Notes: generated from the letters alone by a model not told the origin. A stretch of 64,000 bases of DNA from Ilex aquifolium (GCA_951799425.1 OX637405.1:23387371-23451370), one strand, 5' to 3'; counted from the first letter of the stretch, positions 23,585-35,683 are shown. Numbers and translations are program-made.

Positions 23585-25420
23585 CACTCTCCAACCTAAA
23601 TATTGCTAGTCTCTACTAATACAGAAGAAATCTACTCATAATGCCGTTTTCGTAGGTCATCCGGTTGCATTTAGCTTATGTAACAAGCCGTTGAACCACT
23701 AGGTTTACCCTAGCGGACGAGTGTTGTCTCGTGAGGGTTTCCAGTGAAGCTATCCACAAACTTCAGTCGAACAAATGTGCATATGAGATTTCTGATTAAA
23801 GTAAATTAGCATCATAGTCGTTGGGACACTAGACTCTCAATTCTGACTTATATCTCGCATGTCCCTATTTCATTGGTATTTATTATATGCAAAAATTTTC
23901 ATCTGTTACATTGACATTTGAAATTCTCAGTGTAGTAGGAATGATCATTCAAGTAACACGAATTGTTATATAACAAACACTCCCTTTTTACCACCTTCCA
24001 TGGATAGCTTCGATTTCACAAACCTCTCGTAGAATGTTCTCAGCAAAAGTTCACTCTGATTATAGTAACTTGTTTCTCACAGATTATGTGATCAGAAGAT
24101 GGCCAATCAAAAAATCACATGCACAATTAGAAAGGGGGTTAGATTTTAAAGGAAGCAACTAATCATATTTGACATAATCTCATGAAAGAATATTAACGCA
24201 ACAAAAAGTAATACCATTTACCATACCCAGTTTTGATTGACGACATATGCATGCAATAGGCTTGAGATCAATTAGGGCTTTTCATAGGTTGTAACGTGGC
24301 TAGAGGTCAGTGGCTAACGAAATGACGTCAAAAGTATTCAAGAGCTATCATCTGTTTATGTAGTGTAGCACACCTCTTTCTAACTTTTCGATACTTTTGC
24401 CCAGAGATTATACTGCTTTCTTTCATTTTTCTCATTTTTTCACTTTCTTGACATCCTTTTGCCTTTCTGCTTATGTTCTGTTTCAATTGTTCCAATTGAC
24501 TCTTCTTGAATGATAGTCTCGAATGCTTCCTTTTCTTTTTCTTTTTCTGTATCATATTAAAAAGACGATGCAAGAAAATTAGATAGCCAAGGTATGTTAC
24601 ATATGTTTTCTTGTGGCTTGGTAATCATATAGGTTTATCAAAGAAAAATTCATACATTGATGGCTCAAGCATGGCTAACAAGGGATAGATTTTGTAAAAG
24701 AAAGGTCTAAGGCTTAATATCATATCAAAGATGGCCTAAGATCATTTCTCAAGCATGTGCACATGTATGTGTCATATGCGATGGTTCCCTGTGGGATATG
24801 TCCATAGATTACTTTTAAGTGCGTCAATCAAAGCAAGGTTAATAAGATTATTCAAAAATTGAGAGTGAAAGACTTTTACTTGAGTAAACGTTGATTGTCT
24901 CTCGAAAGCCTCGTAAGGCTCGAAACTCACCATGGCATTCTTTAAAGAATCTCCACTAGTTATGTCGGGTTTTCCAGGGGGTGTTGGTTATATACCGATT
25001 CCATTTTCGAGTCAGATCATCTTGTACCTTGAAAATAACAAATATTGATGTATAAATGACAATTTAAGTATAGAAAAAAATACCAATTTTTTTCAAGAAA
25101 TGTGGTTTTAAGTCTCGGTTGATAAGTTGAGGTGTCAGACCGATCATGTGCATATTTACTTTAACAAGCAGTCTTAACATCCACATTCGTTCCATCATAT
25201 ATCAATATTAAGCTAAATCTACATATTCATTTAAAACAAATACGAGTGAGGTATTGAACCGTTCACTTCACAAAATATTGTCATTTAACATCAACATCGA
25301 TGATCCAATTCATCCACAATCACAAAAACTTACAATATCTTTAGCAACTACCAAAGAAGAAACTCATAAAAAGAAGTAATACACACACAAAAACTATAAT
25401 CAAGAACAGAAATTACTCTC
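23585..25420 (-). other. N 3' non-coding interior
   Basis: On the minus strand, purine-rich GGTTGGAGAGTG next to the LTR (23585-23596) may serve as the polypurine tract. The rest is AT-rich without a convincing ORF. Confidence 0.5.
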
Positions 25421-25422
25421 CC

Positions 25423-26442
25423 TCACTCTCCACCAGGTCCACCCCTCAGAAGCCTAAGGATCTCATCTTGCTTAGCTTCAATGCTAAGCATGATGTCCCG
25501 TAAGGAGCGTCGGGCGCTGGTGCTAGGTCCAGCCTCTGGTGGCTGATCTCTATCTCCCTCTGCCATCTCTCTCTCCTCCTCTGCATCAAGCTCCTCTTGT
25601 ACCTCGTCCACTCCCTGGGTAGGTGGTATCTCCTGTCTGACCGCTGGGCCGCCACTATGGTCTTGGCTTCTTCTGAAGGATGCCTTGCTCAGTGGCCCCA
25701 TTGGCTTTTGAATTTCCATCTCGAGCCTCACCTTGATCCCATTTTCTGTGCACATTTCAGTCACCAAAGTAGCAAAAGGGAGTGCAATCCTCTTTACATC
25801 ACATCCCTTCTTCATTTCATTCAAGATGAGAGAGGTGAGGTCGATACTATGTCCTTTCCCAATCGCATACAATAGACGGGCCATGTCGGGTAAGATCTCA
25901 TTTTTCCTTCCTATTGGAGCAAAGTTTGACACTGCAATCAAATTCAACATTTTATATTTATCAGTGAGCTCCCCCTGTTTTAAAAACCTCCGCCTATCCC
26001 ATGAAAAATCAGTCAACCCCGTCAACTCTTTCCCAACCCTATTCAATGGTTCATTCTTTCTTGGAGGGTTTGTCGGGTTTTGTACCCGAGGTACCTCTTG
26101 TCGTACCTCCTTGATATACTCTTCATTCACATCAATGTGGGCTCCCCTAACGTATGTTCGGATTGCGCCATTGATGATCTCGGCGTTGGAGTAAAACTCC
26201 CGCACCAAGTCAACAACGGCATCTCCCCCGTTTCTTAAAAACCACACCCAATTCCTCCTCTCCATCTCTGCCAAAATTCTCAATTCTGTAAAATTAGTAA
26301 TTACAACATCCCTTTCACAAACTACTGCATGATTTTGAAAGAAGTTTCCATACCTTTCTGCTTTGAGAGCACTGGCAAATCGTGTTCGATCAAATCTCTT
26401 CACCACTGGTCTCCCTTCTCTCTCTTCAATCACCTCTTCCAC
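25423..26442 (-). CDS. N ORF B, 339 residues, plant-transposon-protein-like
   Basis: A long open frame reads RYGNFFQNHAVVCERDVV... in its N-terminal half, then WVWFLRNGGDAVVDLVREFY, YVRGAHIDVNEEYIKEV and a C-terminal acidic, low-complexity tail ending in SIEAKQDEILRLLRGG. The central pattern, with VREFYSNAEI followed by a VRG-x-x-I/V segment, resembles the 'putative plant transposon protein' family found in many plant LTR elements. I recognise the family from pattern only. Its biochemical role is not known to me. The nominal first codon in this frame is GTG, so the true start may lie upstream or be lost. It is the only long coding region of N and is fully open over its length. Confidence 0.6.
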   Translation of the reverse strand: MEEVIEEREGRPVVKRFDRTRFASALKAERYGNFFQNHAVVCERDVVITNFTELRILAEMERRNWVWFLRNGGDAVVDLVREFYSNAEIINGAIRTYVRGAHIDVNEEYIKEVRQEVPRVQNPTNPPRKNEPLNRVGKELTGLTDFSWDRRRFLKQGELTDKYKMLNLIAVSNFAPIGRKNEILPDMARLLYAIGKGHSIDLTSLILNEMKKGCDVKRIALPFATLVTEMCTENGIKVRLEMEIQKPMGPLSKASFRRSQDHSGGPAVRQEIPPTQGVDEVQEELDAEEEREMAEGDRDQPPEAGPSTSARRSLRDIMLSIEAKQDEILRLLRGGPGGE

Positions 26443-26734
26443 AAAGTTAGGCTCCTGATTTATTAGGTTTCACCTGGCAGGCAGTTTAACTCTAGGCATT
26501 GTGATTTTTGGGTTTTGAGTTTGTGAAGGGGGTGAAAGTTTTGGTTTCTTAGTGAGAATGGGGATTCTTGGAGTGGGAATGGGCTTGGGAGGTTTGATTT
26601 TTGGTGAAAATGGAGAATGGTAGGCGTTTTGGGTGCTGGGTAGTGAAGAGTCTCCAAGGTTTTTTTCGATTTTTTTTTGGGGTTTTGGGTGATTTTGAAA
26701 TGAAGAAGAAGAACCAGGCTTTTATAGTCTGAGG

Positions 26735-27062
26735 TGTGACGTTCGAACGTTGGTGACGTTCGAACGTGTCTGGAAGGATTTTAAACAGATAGTTCGAACG
26801 TGGTGTAGCGTTCGAACGTGGTGTAGCGTTCGAACGTGGTGAGCTCTCAACACTTTTGAGTTTCTGTCAGAAGCCAAAGTGCTGTGAATTCTCTTCGTTC
26901 GAACGTTCTATTGGCGTTCAAACGTTAATCTCGTTCGAACGGTCTATTGGTGTTCGAACGGACTAAGCTCCAAGTATTTTCACGTTTTATCAGAAGCTTC
27001 ATCAGAGGCTAAGTACTGTAAGCAGCTGACGTTCGAACGTCACCTGGCGTTTGAACGTTCAA
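26735..27062. repeat. Cluster of about 11 TTCGAA palindromes inside N
   Basis: ACGTTCGAACGT and close variants (GCGTTCGAACGT, TCGTTCGAACGG) recur about every 15-40 bp between ORF A and ORF B. They are the same motif as in both LTRs. Eleven sites were counted by eye, a few with one mismatch. Confidence 0.9.
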
Positions 27063-27317
27063 TCAAAAATCAAATTTTTTTCTCCGCTATACTATACACA
27101 ATTAAAGAGGGCCAAATACACAAAAAAACTATGGCGTCTCAGGATAAGCCCCTACCCACACTTTAGGTTGGTATTCTGGGACATTCCTTACTCAGCCCAT
27201 ATTTTCATTTCAGTCAAAAAGAGTTTATACAAAAAGATTTTTATACTTTTTACAAAAAATTCAGACCTTTGGCTTTCACTCCCCCAACAAAAGTACACGT
27301 TTCCTACAGAAAATTAT

Positions 27318-27728
27318 CTAATCCGAGTCTCCCTCTGTGTCTGTGTAGAATGGACAACCAGTGACTCTCCCAACTTCCTCTCTCACAAACCGGTTAAGCA
27401 AAGTACCGGAATAGCATGGCATATCAAAATAATCCTTACTCAGCCCATTCACTATCCAGTCTAATCGATCGAGTGTGCGACCGGAGATTGGCTCAGAACA
27501 CTGGTTGTATCTTTTCTCGTGAAAGACTCTCCCACACTGTTTACAAGCACCAAGCCATTTGACACGACGGCGTTTGGCAAAGTTGCTTCTGCCACAGAGG
27601 GGTTTCGCTTGTTTTTCTTTGATTTCAGCCTTCCTTACTAATCTTGCTTTTCTCATGATTACGATATGCACATCAGGTGGAAAAGTGCGTAGAACTCCTA
27701 AACTAAACCAAAAAAGTTTGACATCCAT
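27318..27728 (-). CDS. N ORF A, 136 residues, CCHC-like motif
   Basis: An open frame starts with ATG about 335 bp inside the primer-binding site, in the place where gag normally begins. The N-terminal half is basic (MRKARLVRKAEIKEKQAK and NFAKRRRVKW). The middle has CKQCGRVFHEKRYNQC, a C-x2-C-x4-H-x6-C arrangement that is two residues longer than the retroviral zinc knuckle. The rest (LDRLDWIVNGLSKDYFDM...) is unfamiliar. I do not recognise a family. A small nucleic-acid-binding protein is one possibility, by inference only. A chance ORF cannot be excluded. Confidence 0.35.
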   Translation of the reverse strand: MDVKLFWFSLGVLRTFPPDVHIVIMRKARLVRKAEIKEKQAKPLCGRSNFAKRRRVKWLGACKQCGRVFHEKRYNQCSEPISGRTLDRLDWIVNGLSKDYFDMPCYSGTLLNRFVREEVGRVTGCPFYTDTEGDSD

Positions 27729-28062
27729 GATTGCTAAGCTTTAAGACTCACTATCTGATTCTTTAACGTCTGCCAGTCACAAAGACGATTGAAGCTGACT
27801 CACAAACATAATCATCAATTTATACAAACAATGTACATAAAAATGATCAACAAACAACAACAATAGAAAAATAAAAAATTTTAAAAATTTTACGGGCAAA
27901 TACGCAAATATGAGCTGGATGAACTCTCACACCCCCCAACCTAAATTGAACATTGTCCCCAATGTTTCGAATTTACCAGTTCACGGATCTTGGAGATGAG
28001 GTTGAATGGTAGAGATCTGTTCATCTGTTGAAACCTTTTACCTTAAAACAACTTTCAAAGAA

Positions 28063-28081
28063 TTCCTCGGCAACGGCGCCA
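28063..28081 (-). promoter_or_regulatory. N tRNA primer-binding site
   Basis: The minus strand reads TGGCGCCGTTGCCGAGGAA six bases inside the right LTR. This fixes the orientation of N. The primer type differs from that of G1 and G2. Confidence 0.75.
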
Positions 28082-28087
28082 AAAACT

Positions 28088-30033
28088 TGTTCTTCATCCG
28101 AAATGTGTACACCCAAGTGCAGGCGGTCAAGTTGTAGTAATAATTCGGTTTGAGTCCGGAGTCGAATCCACAGGGAACTTTTGTTGGTATTGTTGGGGTA
28201 AAGCAGTGATAGAGACCTATTGATTGTAACCCTTGAGATTTGTTGTGAGATGTGAGATTTCCTAGACAGAATATAAGATTATTTCCTAGAGAGTTTTCTT
28301 AACAAAACAGGAGATAAATGCTAATGAAAAAGAGTCACTCTTTAGTTCAAGGATCTGGACATGTAGTTAGTTATCCAGTTTATCATACTTGTGCTTGATA
28401 ACTCAATTAACTCCCGTGTCAACAGTAAGTTAGTTGGAAGATAAAGATGGAATGTGAGAATTAAGAACATGATTTCGATGTCTTTCTAGAAGTTTACAAG
28501 AATTGTCTGTGCCGAGACTTAACCCGTCTACAAACAAGCAAGTGTTCTTACAAGACATCCAATCATGACATTAATATTCCATCCTTTAAATGAAGCACAA
28601 TAAGGGGAAAGATTGAAGGGTAGTCATGAAGATCTAGCCAGGGTACTTGCCTTGAACCGATGGATCTCTCTATGCAAGAGTCATCCGTGTCATAGAAAGA
28701 TCCACGGTTATACAAAGTACCTTAACTTTGCTAAATACAATCAATCATCCAATAAGTAAGAAGAAATAAACGTTAAGCATAAGAACAATGCACAAACAGA
28801 ATTCTCGGATAACTTATACATGCCCTTCTCCTCTTACTAAAGAGTGAATGAGAAACTACTCACTCTTCATGGCTTGAGTAAAGTTAGAAAAGTGAGTGAT
28901 GCTCATCCCTCCAAGTAGAGAACTTAAAAGATACAATAACAACAAACAAGGAGCCAATCTTTAATAAAGAATAGGTGAATCACGTTCTACCATTCACGGC
29001 TTTGGTAAAGCTCTAGAAAAGTGGAAGAGTTTCACTCTTCTAAGAAAGAAAGAAGCTCAAGCATTGGAAGTGAAGTACATAAATAAAAGTAGAAGAAAGC
29101 TAGTCACATTTGGAGGGTGGCTTCCTCAACCAAGAAATGGAGGGTTGCTTCCTCAACCAAAAAATGAACTAATTCTCTTCTATGCATGTAAAATGAAAGC
29201 ACAAGCATAAGCATAACACTACTTTTATAACAAGCAAAGAGATATTGGACTAAAGCCAAACTAATCTCTAAAATAAAGACTTCATACAAGGAAAAGTAGC
29301 TTAAATCTACAATGTGAGTGGGAGTCTAAGCCTCCATCAACCTCTCTACTTGGCTCCCTTGGCTCTCCAACAATGAGAGTATTTATAAACAAGAGGAGGA
29401 GACAAGAAGGGGGGTAAAGGAATAGTGTATGTCGCCTAAGTCCAAGTGAAATACCAACTACTCTGCTGCCAGTCTGTGGAGGACGTTCGAATGTGATTTG
29501 GCGTTCGAACGTTGACTCTGTTTTTGCTTTATGAACGTTCGAACGTTTACTGTCGTTCGAACGATTCTTCTGTTTTTGCACTAAGGGCGTTCGAACGCCA
29601 GATCTGCTCTGATTCTTTCACTCGAGTGGTCTGTTAGTCTTCTGTGAAGTTTGGTCTCACACTCAATACAGTAGTCTGGTCTTCAATCAACTCAAGTGCA
29701 CGTTCGAACGTGAGTTGGAGTTCGAACGTGACACTCAAGTGTCTCAGAGCTTCAGAGTCTTCTTTCCTAGATGCAACACGCCTCCTCTTAGCAGTTGAGT
29801 CTGCTACAGTTCAATGTGGACGTTCGAACGTGAGTTGGCGTTCGAACGTTCTGGATGTGCTCCAAGTTTTTCCAATTTGTTGCTCTAACGCACTGGTGTT
29901 GTATTCAAATGTGGTACTTGTTGTTCTTGAGTCCTTGTTCAATTTAGGGCCTGAAATGACATTACTTAAACTCCATCAAAGTACAATTAGTCTTAAAACG
30001 ACATAGTAATATGCTAATTTTACGTACTAATCA
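28088..30033 (-). repeat. N 5' LTR
   Basis: Partner of 21631-23584, starting TGTTCTTCATCCGAAATG on the plus strand and ending ACTAATCA at the GTGGC target duplication. Nine TTCGAA palindromes lie between about 29480 and 29860. Confidence 0.92.
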
Positions 30034-30038
30034 GTGGC

Positions 30039-33000
30039 GACCCTCTTATCCAAGAGGATGAGGGTGAAAACTAGAGCATGGAACATGGGAGCCATTTCCA
30101 TGACAATTCTAAAGGAGCTCCCAACTAGTGGGACGAAAAGATAAAACAGGTGCAAAACCAACTAGGTGATGTCTTCAACGCCATAAAGGCGCAAGGACCT
30201 GAAACTGTGGACTATCTTGTTAGGCAAACTGACACGCCTTTCAAAGCGGACGTGGCGAACTACCCCCTCCCTCAAAAGTTTAAGATGCCATCGGTGGAGA
30301 CCTTTGACGGTAAGAAGGATCCACTGGACCATCTGGAAACTTACAAAACTCTAATTCAGCTGCACAGCGTCCCCGATGAGATCATGTGTAGGGCGTTCCC
30401 AACCACCTTGAAGGGATCCGCTCGATAGTGGTTTGCCAAACTCGCTCCAGCCTCCATTGCCTCTTTTGCTGAGTTAAGCAGGTCCTTCGTGTCACACTTC
30501 ATTGGAGGGCGCCGCCACCAGAAGCCCGTTACTCAGCTGCTTAGCATAAAGCAGGACAAGGACGAAAGCCTGAGAAGCTACCTCACTCATTTTAAAAAGG
30601 TGGTCCTTCAGGTCGAAGAGCCCGATGACAAGGTAACTATGACTGCCTTCTTGGGAGGCCTCCGCTCGTCAAGCTTCCTATTCTCAGTGATGAAGCGCCC
30701 ACCAAGGAGCATGACGAAGCTGCTAGCCAAAGTCCAAAAGTATATGAATGTAGAGGACATCACAAGGGCCAGACAAGGTAAGTTATCCAGAACAGGGGAG
30801 AAGAGAAAGGAAAGAGACAGAGACGACAAGAAGGAGATCAGCAATAAGCATAGTAGGAAAGAGAGGGTACCCATCAAGGACCGACTTGGTCCTGCTCCTC
30901 AAAGGGACCGACAAGCCTTCACTCCTCTCAACGCCGCTGTCGAGCATATCCTATTCCAGATCCAGGATGACCCCGCAGTAAAATGGCCTGAGAGGATGAA
31001 GTCTCCTCCAAACCGCAAGAACCCAAGCAAGTACTTTCGCTTTCACCGCGACCATGGCCATGACACCAACGACTGCTATGACCTCATTCAACGCGGACAC
31101 CTACGCCAGTATGTCGCGGGAAGGGGGCAGGTGACGCCGCAACCTCATAATCAAGAAAATCCACACCCCATTGGAGAAATTCACACCATTTCTGGAGGAC
31201 TTGCAGGAGGAGGAGAGTCCCTCTCCGCCATTAAGGCTCACACCAGGAAAGCTAGGCACCTTGACGGTGAGCGCCCACCAAAGGCGCCCAAGCATGGCAG
31301 CAACGAGGTCATATCCTTCTCAGACAAGGACTTAGAAGGAATCCAGCACCCCCATGACAACCCTCTGGTGCTCACCATGATCGTTGCCAACTTCCAGGTA
31401 CGAAGGATCCTAGTGGACATCAACAACTCTGCAGATATCCTATTTGCAGAAGCCTTTGACAAGCTCAACCTGGGCAGGGAGAGACTGCAGTCCATCAGAT
31501 CACCCCTCATTGGGTTCTCAGGGGAGAAGGTGTATCCCCTAGGATCCATCACCCTACCAGTCACTGCCGGCACAGCACCCCGAAGCTCTACGGTCATGGT
31601 CAACTTTCTAGTAATAGACTGTCCATCTGCCTACAATATCATATTGGGGCGACCTGCTCTCAACACATTAAGAGTTGTGCCCTCCACTTATCATCTCATC
31701 CTCCGCTTTCCAACCCCTAATGGATTCGGAGAGGTTAGAGGAGACCAGGTAGCAGCAAAGGAATGCTATGTCTCCTCAATGAAGACCATGAAGCTACATA
31801 AGGCATTGCAAGTGGAGGTCCTGGACCCGAGGGATGACACCACCGTAGAAAGAGGAGAACCAGTTGAGGAGCTCACCCCTACTATCTTGAATGAGGAGCA
31901 TCTAGACAGAAGAGTATACGTTGGCTCATCCCTCTCTGAAGACCTGACTCACCAAGTAATAGACTTTTTGAAACATAACATGGACATTTTTGCATGGTCG
32001 CATGCAGACCTTGAGGGGATTGACCCTGAGGTCGCCATTCACCACCTCAATGTCAACTCTCGCCACAAACCTGTTCGCCAAAAGCTAAGAGGCGCCTCCA
32101 CTGAAAGGGCCCAAGCGATGGACAAAGAGGTAGGGAAGCTAATAGAGAATAGGGCGGTCAAGGAAGTAACATACCCTGAGTGGCTTTCAAATGTGGTGAT
32201 GGTAACCAAAGTCAATGGAAAATGGCTCCTCTATGTCGACTTTACTGAGCTCAATAAGGCGTGCCCAAAAGATAGCTATCCACTACCACGGATTGACCTT
32301 CTCATCGATGCTACATCAGGGCATGAACTGCTCACATTCCTGGATGCATATTCTGGGTACAACCAGATTAGCATGCACCCCCCAGACCAAGAGAAGACAT
32401 CCTTTATCACTCCGAAGGGGACCTACTGCTACAGGATCATGCCCTTCGGATTGAAGAACGCAGGGGCAACCTACCAACAGCTGGTGAACAGAATGTTCCA
32501 GTCCCAAATTGGGCGAACGATGGAGGTCTACGTTGACGATATGTTGGTGAAGAGTCTTGTCGTATTAGACCATATTGACCATCTCCAAGAAACCTTCAAC
32601 ATTCTACGGTCATACCACATGAAGTTGAATCCTGAGAAATGCACTTTTGGAGTAGGATCAGGAAAGTTTTTGGGATTCATGGTCAACCAGAGGGGGATTG
32701 AGGCGAATCCTGATAAGATCAAGGCAATCATCAACATGAAGTCACCTTCCTCAACCAAGGAGCTCCAACGCCTCAACGGAAGAATTGCAGCACTTAACAG
32801 GTTCGTCTCCAAGTTTGTAGACAAGTGTATGCCCTTCTTCAAAATTCTCCGAAAGGCTTTCGATTGGGGACCTGAGGTAGAGGAAGTCTTCCAAAGGCTC
32901 AAAGCCTACTTAGCTACACCTCCCCTACTTTTACATGTCACTCCAGGAGAAGCTCTTTATTTATACCTGTCTGCCTCCTCATCTGCAGTAAGCTCAGTCC

Positions 33001-35421
33001 TTGTCAGAAACAGTGATGGAGTGAAAAGACCTATCTACTATGTGAGTAGAGCATACAGGGGGGAAGAAGTCAGATATTCAGGGCTTGAAAAACTAGCGCT
33101 CGCCCTGATCTCAGCGGCGAGGCGCCTAAGACACTACTTTTAGAGTCACAGCATCGTGGTCGTCACAGACCAACCTTTGAAAAGAATTCTGGGAAAGCCC
33201 GACGTATCCCGTAGACTCCTTAAGTGGGCTGTGGAACTCGACGAATTTGACATTCAATACCAACCAAGGGCGGCCATCAAAGCACAAGCACTAGCGGATT
33301 TTATTGCTAAGTTTACTCCAGCAGAAGAGGAGAACAACGAGCCTTCCACCTCTCAAGCTGAGGCTGGCGCTCAGACCCCCTCTCGAGCTGAGGTTGGCGC
33401 CTAGACCCCCTCTCGAGCTGAGGCTGGCGCCCAGACCCCCTCTTGAGCTCAAGCTGGCGTCCAGACCCCCTCTCGAGCTGAGGTTGGCGCCTAGACCCCC
33501 TCTCGAGCTGAGGCTGGCGCCCAGACCCCCTCTCGAGCTCAAGCTGGCGTCCAGACCCCCTCTCGAGCTGAGGCTGGCGCCCAAACCCCCTCTCGAGCTG
33601 AGGCTGGTGTCCAGACCACCTCTGGAGCTCAGATTGGCGCTCTAGCAGCCCAGCCTTGCGCCTTGCCTCCCACGGATGGAACCTCCGAGCATTCCTCTCT
33701 ACCACTATGGAGACTCTACGTCGACGGCTCCTTGACCAGTGGAGGAGGTGGAACAGGCCTTATTCTGATTAGTCCCGATGGTACCCCCTTAAAGTATGCA
33801 GTGAAGCTTCACTTCATTGCCTCCAATAATGAGGCAGAATACGAAGCCCTTCTCTTTGGCCTAAGGTTGGCAATAGAAATGGAAGCCCAACACCTCCTTT
33901 CCTATAGTGACTCTCAGCTAATAGTCAACTAAGTGAAGGGAGAGTTTGAGGCAAAAGGTGCCAAGATGCAAGAGTACCTGACTATAGCAAGGGCCTTGGC
34001 TGCTAAGTTCTAGTACTTCCAAATCTGCCACGTCCCAAGGGAAGACAACATGGTCGTAGATGCACTCGTTAGGCTCGCCTCATCTTCCGAAGCCCCTCCA
34101 AGGCCAACACTCATCGGTCATCAGTTTGAACCAAGCAAGTTGGACGTGGAGCCACAGACGTCAACTGTGCGTCCACTGAATCAAACTGGATGACCCCGAT
34201 AAGGGCATACCTCCAAGAGGGTACATTACCAGACAATCCCCTCGAGGCCAGGAAGACCAGGATGAGAGCTTCCAAATTCACTATCTTACAAGACATCCTC
34301 TACAAGAAAGGCTACTCATTGCCATTGATGCGGTGCCTTTCACCCGAGGAAGCTGACTACGCCTTACGGGAGATCCATGAAGGAGTTTGTAGTAATCACT
34401 CTGGATGACGCTCTCTCGCCAACAAGGCACTCCGACAGGGCAACTTCTGGCCTACCATGGTGAGGGACACCCAGGAATTCACTAAGAAGTGTGACAAGTG
34501 TCAGCGCTTCGCTACCGTGCCCAGGCTGCTGCCAGAGGAACTCACGGTCATCACAAGTCCGTGGCCTTTCTCCAAATGGGGCATCGACATCTTAGGGCCC
34601 CTACCTCTCAGCAAAGGACAGTGCAACTTTGTGGTGATGACAGTCGACTACTTCACCAAGTGGGCAGAGGCCGAACCTTTAGTAAAAATAACATATGTGA
34701 AGGTAAAAGACTTCATTTGGAAGAATCTGGTATGCCGCTTTGGGATACCCCATTCTATTGTTAGTGACAATGCCAAGCAGTTCGACAACAAGCTCCTCAA
34801 CTCCTTCTGCTCCGATCTTCAGATAAAACAACCTCATTCTAGTCCCGCACATCCACAAGCAAATGGGCAAGCAGAAGTCATGGTGAGAACAGTGCTACGC
34901 AACCTGAAGACAAGGCTTGAAAGGGCGAAGGGTCTTTGGGTGGACGAGCTTCCAGGTGTCCTATGGGCTTATAGAACCACGCCAAGAACCCTAACCGGAG
35001 AAACCCCCTTCTCACTCGCCTTTGGAACTGAGGCAGTCATCCCTGTGGAGATCGAGGTTCATTCTCTAAGGGTCCAACACCACAACCCCATCACCAACGA
35101 GGAAGGACTCTGCATCAACCTCGATTTGATAGAGGAGGCAAGGGAGATGGCTGTGGTTCGCAACGCCGGGTACAAGTGCCGCATGGCGAAGTTCTACAAC
35201 TCGAGGGTGAGGCATCATTCCTTCTAACCAGGTGACTTGGTGCTAAAAAAAGTGATCCTCGCCACAAAGGATCCACGCGAAGAGAAGCTGTGACCAAATT
35301 GGGAAGGACCCTACCTCATAACAGAGGTGGTAAGGCTAGGTACATACAAAATCCAGAATTTTGAGGGGAATGTCTTACTCCATCCGTGGAACGCTGAACA
35401 TTTGAAGAGGTACTACCAATG
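30039..35421 (+). pseudogene. G1 gag-pol fossil
   Basis: Gag continues after N (PLPQKFKMPSVETFDGKKDP near 30250-30320), with a CCHC-like FRFHRDHGHDTNDCYDL near 31040-31085. Protease sequence (VDINNSADILF) lies near 31410-31445. Reverse transcriptase follows (FTELNKACPKDSYPLPRIDL near 32240-32300; YVDDMLVKS near 32528-32554), then a first RNase H (to about 33140). After a repeat, a second RNase H region (LYVDGSLTSGGGGTG; ASNNEAEYEALLFGLRLA) lies at 33700-33930, then integrase with an HHCC region (about 34380-34510) and catalytic landmarks (GIDILGPLP; VSDNAKQFD). It would make capsid and replication enzymes in a living relative. Here it is broken several times. Confidence 0.9.
33353..33640 (+). 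repeat. 30-bp tandem repeat in G1 pol, about 9 units
   Basis: The unit is about GAGGCTGGCGCCCAGACC plus CCCTCTCGAGCT and encodes a ten-residue repeat of the form AEAGAQTPSR. It lies between the two RNase H regions, a linker position in Tat elements. Unit length is a multiple of three, so expansion keeps frame. Confidence 0.9.
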
Positions 35422-35683
35422 ACACCTTGAGAGAGTCAAAGTAATAAACAGTGGGGACTTGATTTTATTTTCTACCTTTTTTGGGATTATTACCCAGTAT
35501 TCAATGTATTTTTTGGGGGTTATTACCCAATATTGCTTGACATAAGCAATGGATGAATAAAATTCTCTATTTTTTACTCCAAAATGATTTTTGCATTTTC
35601 ATTCAATTTCAAAGGAGTATCAGTACAAAAGTAAGACTATGAATCGTCTTTCTAAAAAAAAAAAATCAAAAGTCCCCAATACT

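Larger units (their letters stand above)
21631..30033 (-). mobile_element. Nested LTR element N (8.4 kb), non-autonomous, minus strand
   Basis: LTRs of 1954 bp (21631-23584) and 1946 bp (28088-30033) flank a 4.5-kb interior. The 5-bp target duplication GTGGC is exact (21626-21630 and 30034-30038). The ends are TG...CA. The primer-binding site lies next to the right LTR, so the element reads right to left. The interior has no reverse transcriptase or integrase. It has a 136-residue ORF (27318-27728), a palindrome-rich stretch and a 339-residue ORF (25423-26442). It is thus a large non-autonomous element in the LARD style. In a 180-base sample (22261-22440 against 28711-28890) the LTRs differ at 7 sites, all transitions, suggesting an age of one to a few million years depending on the rate used. 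Confidence 0.9.

Noticed and set aside
33291-33705. ORFs on both strands through the 30-bp repeat of G1
   Set aside because: The repeat length is a multiple of three, so all frames without a stop in the unit stay open. Only the pol-linker frame has context.
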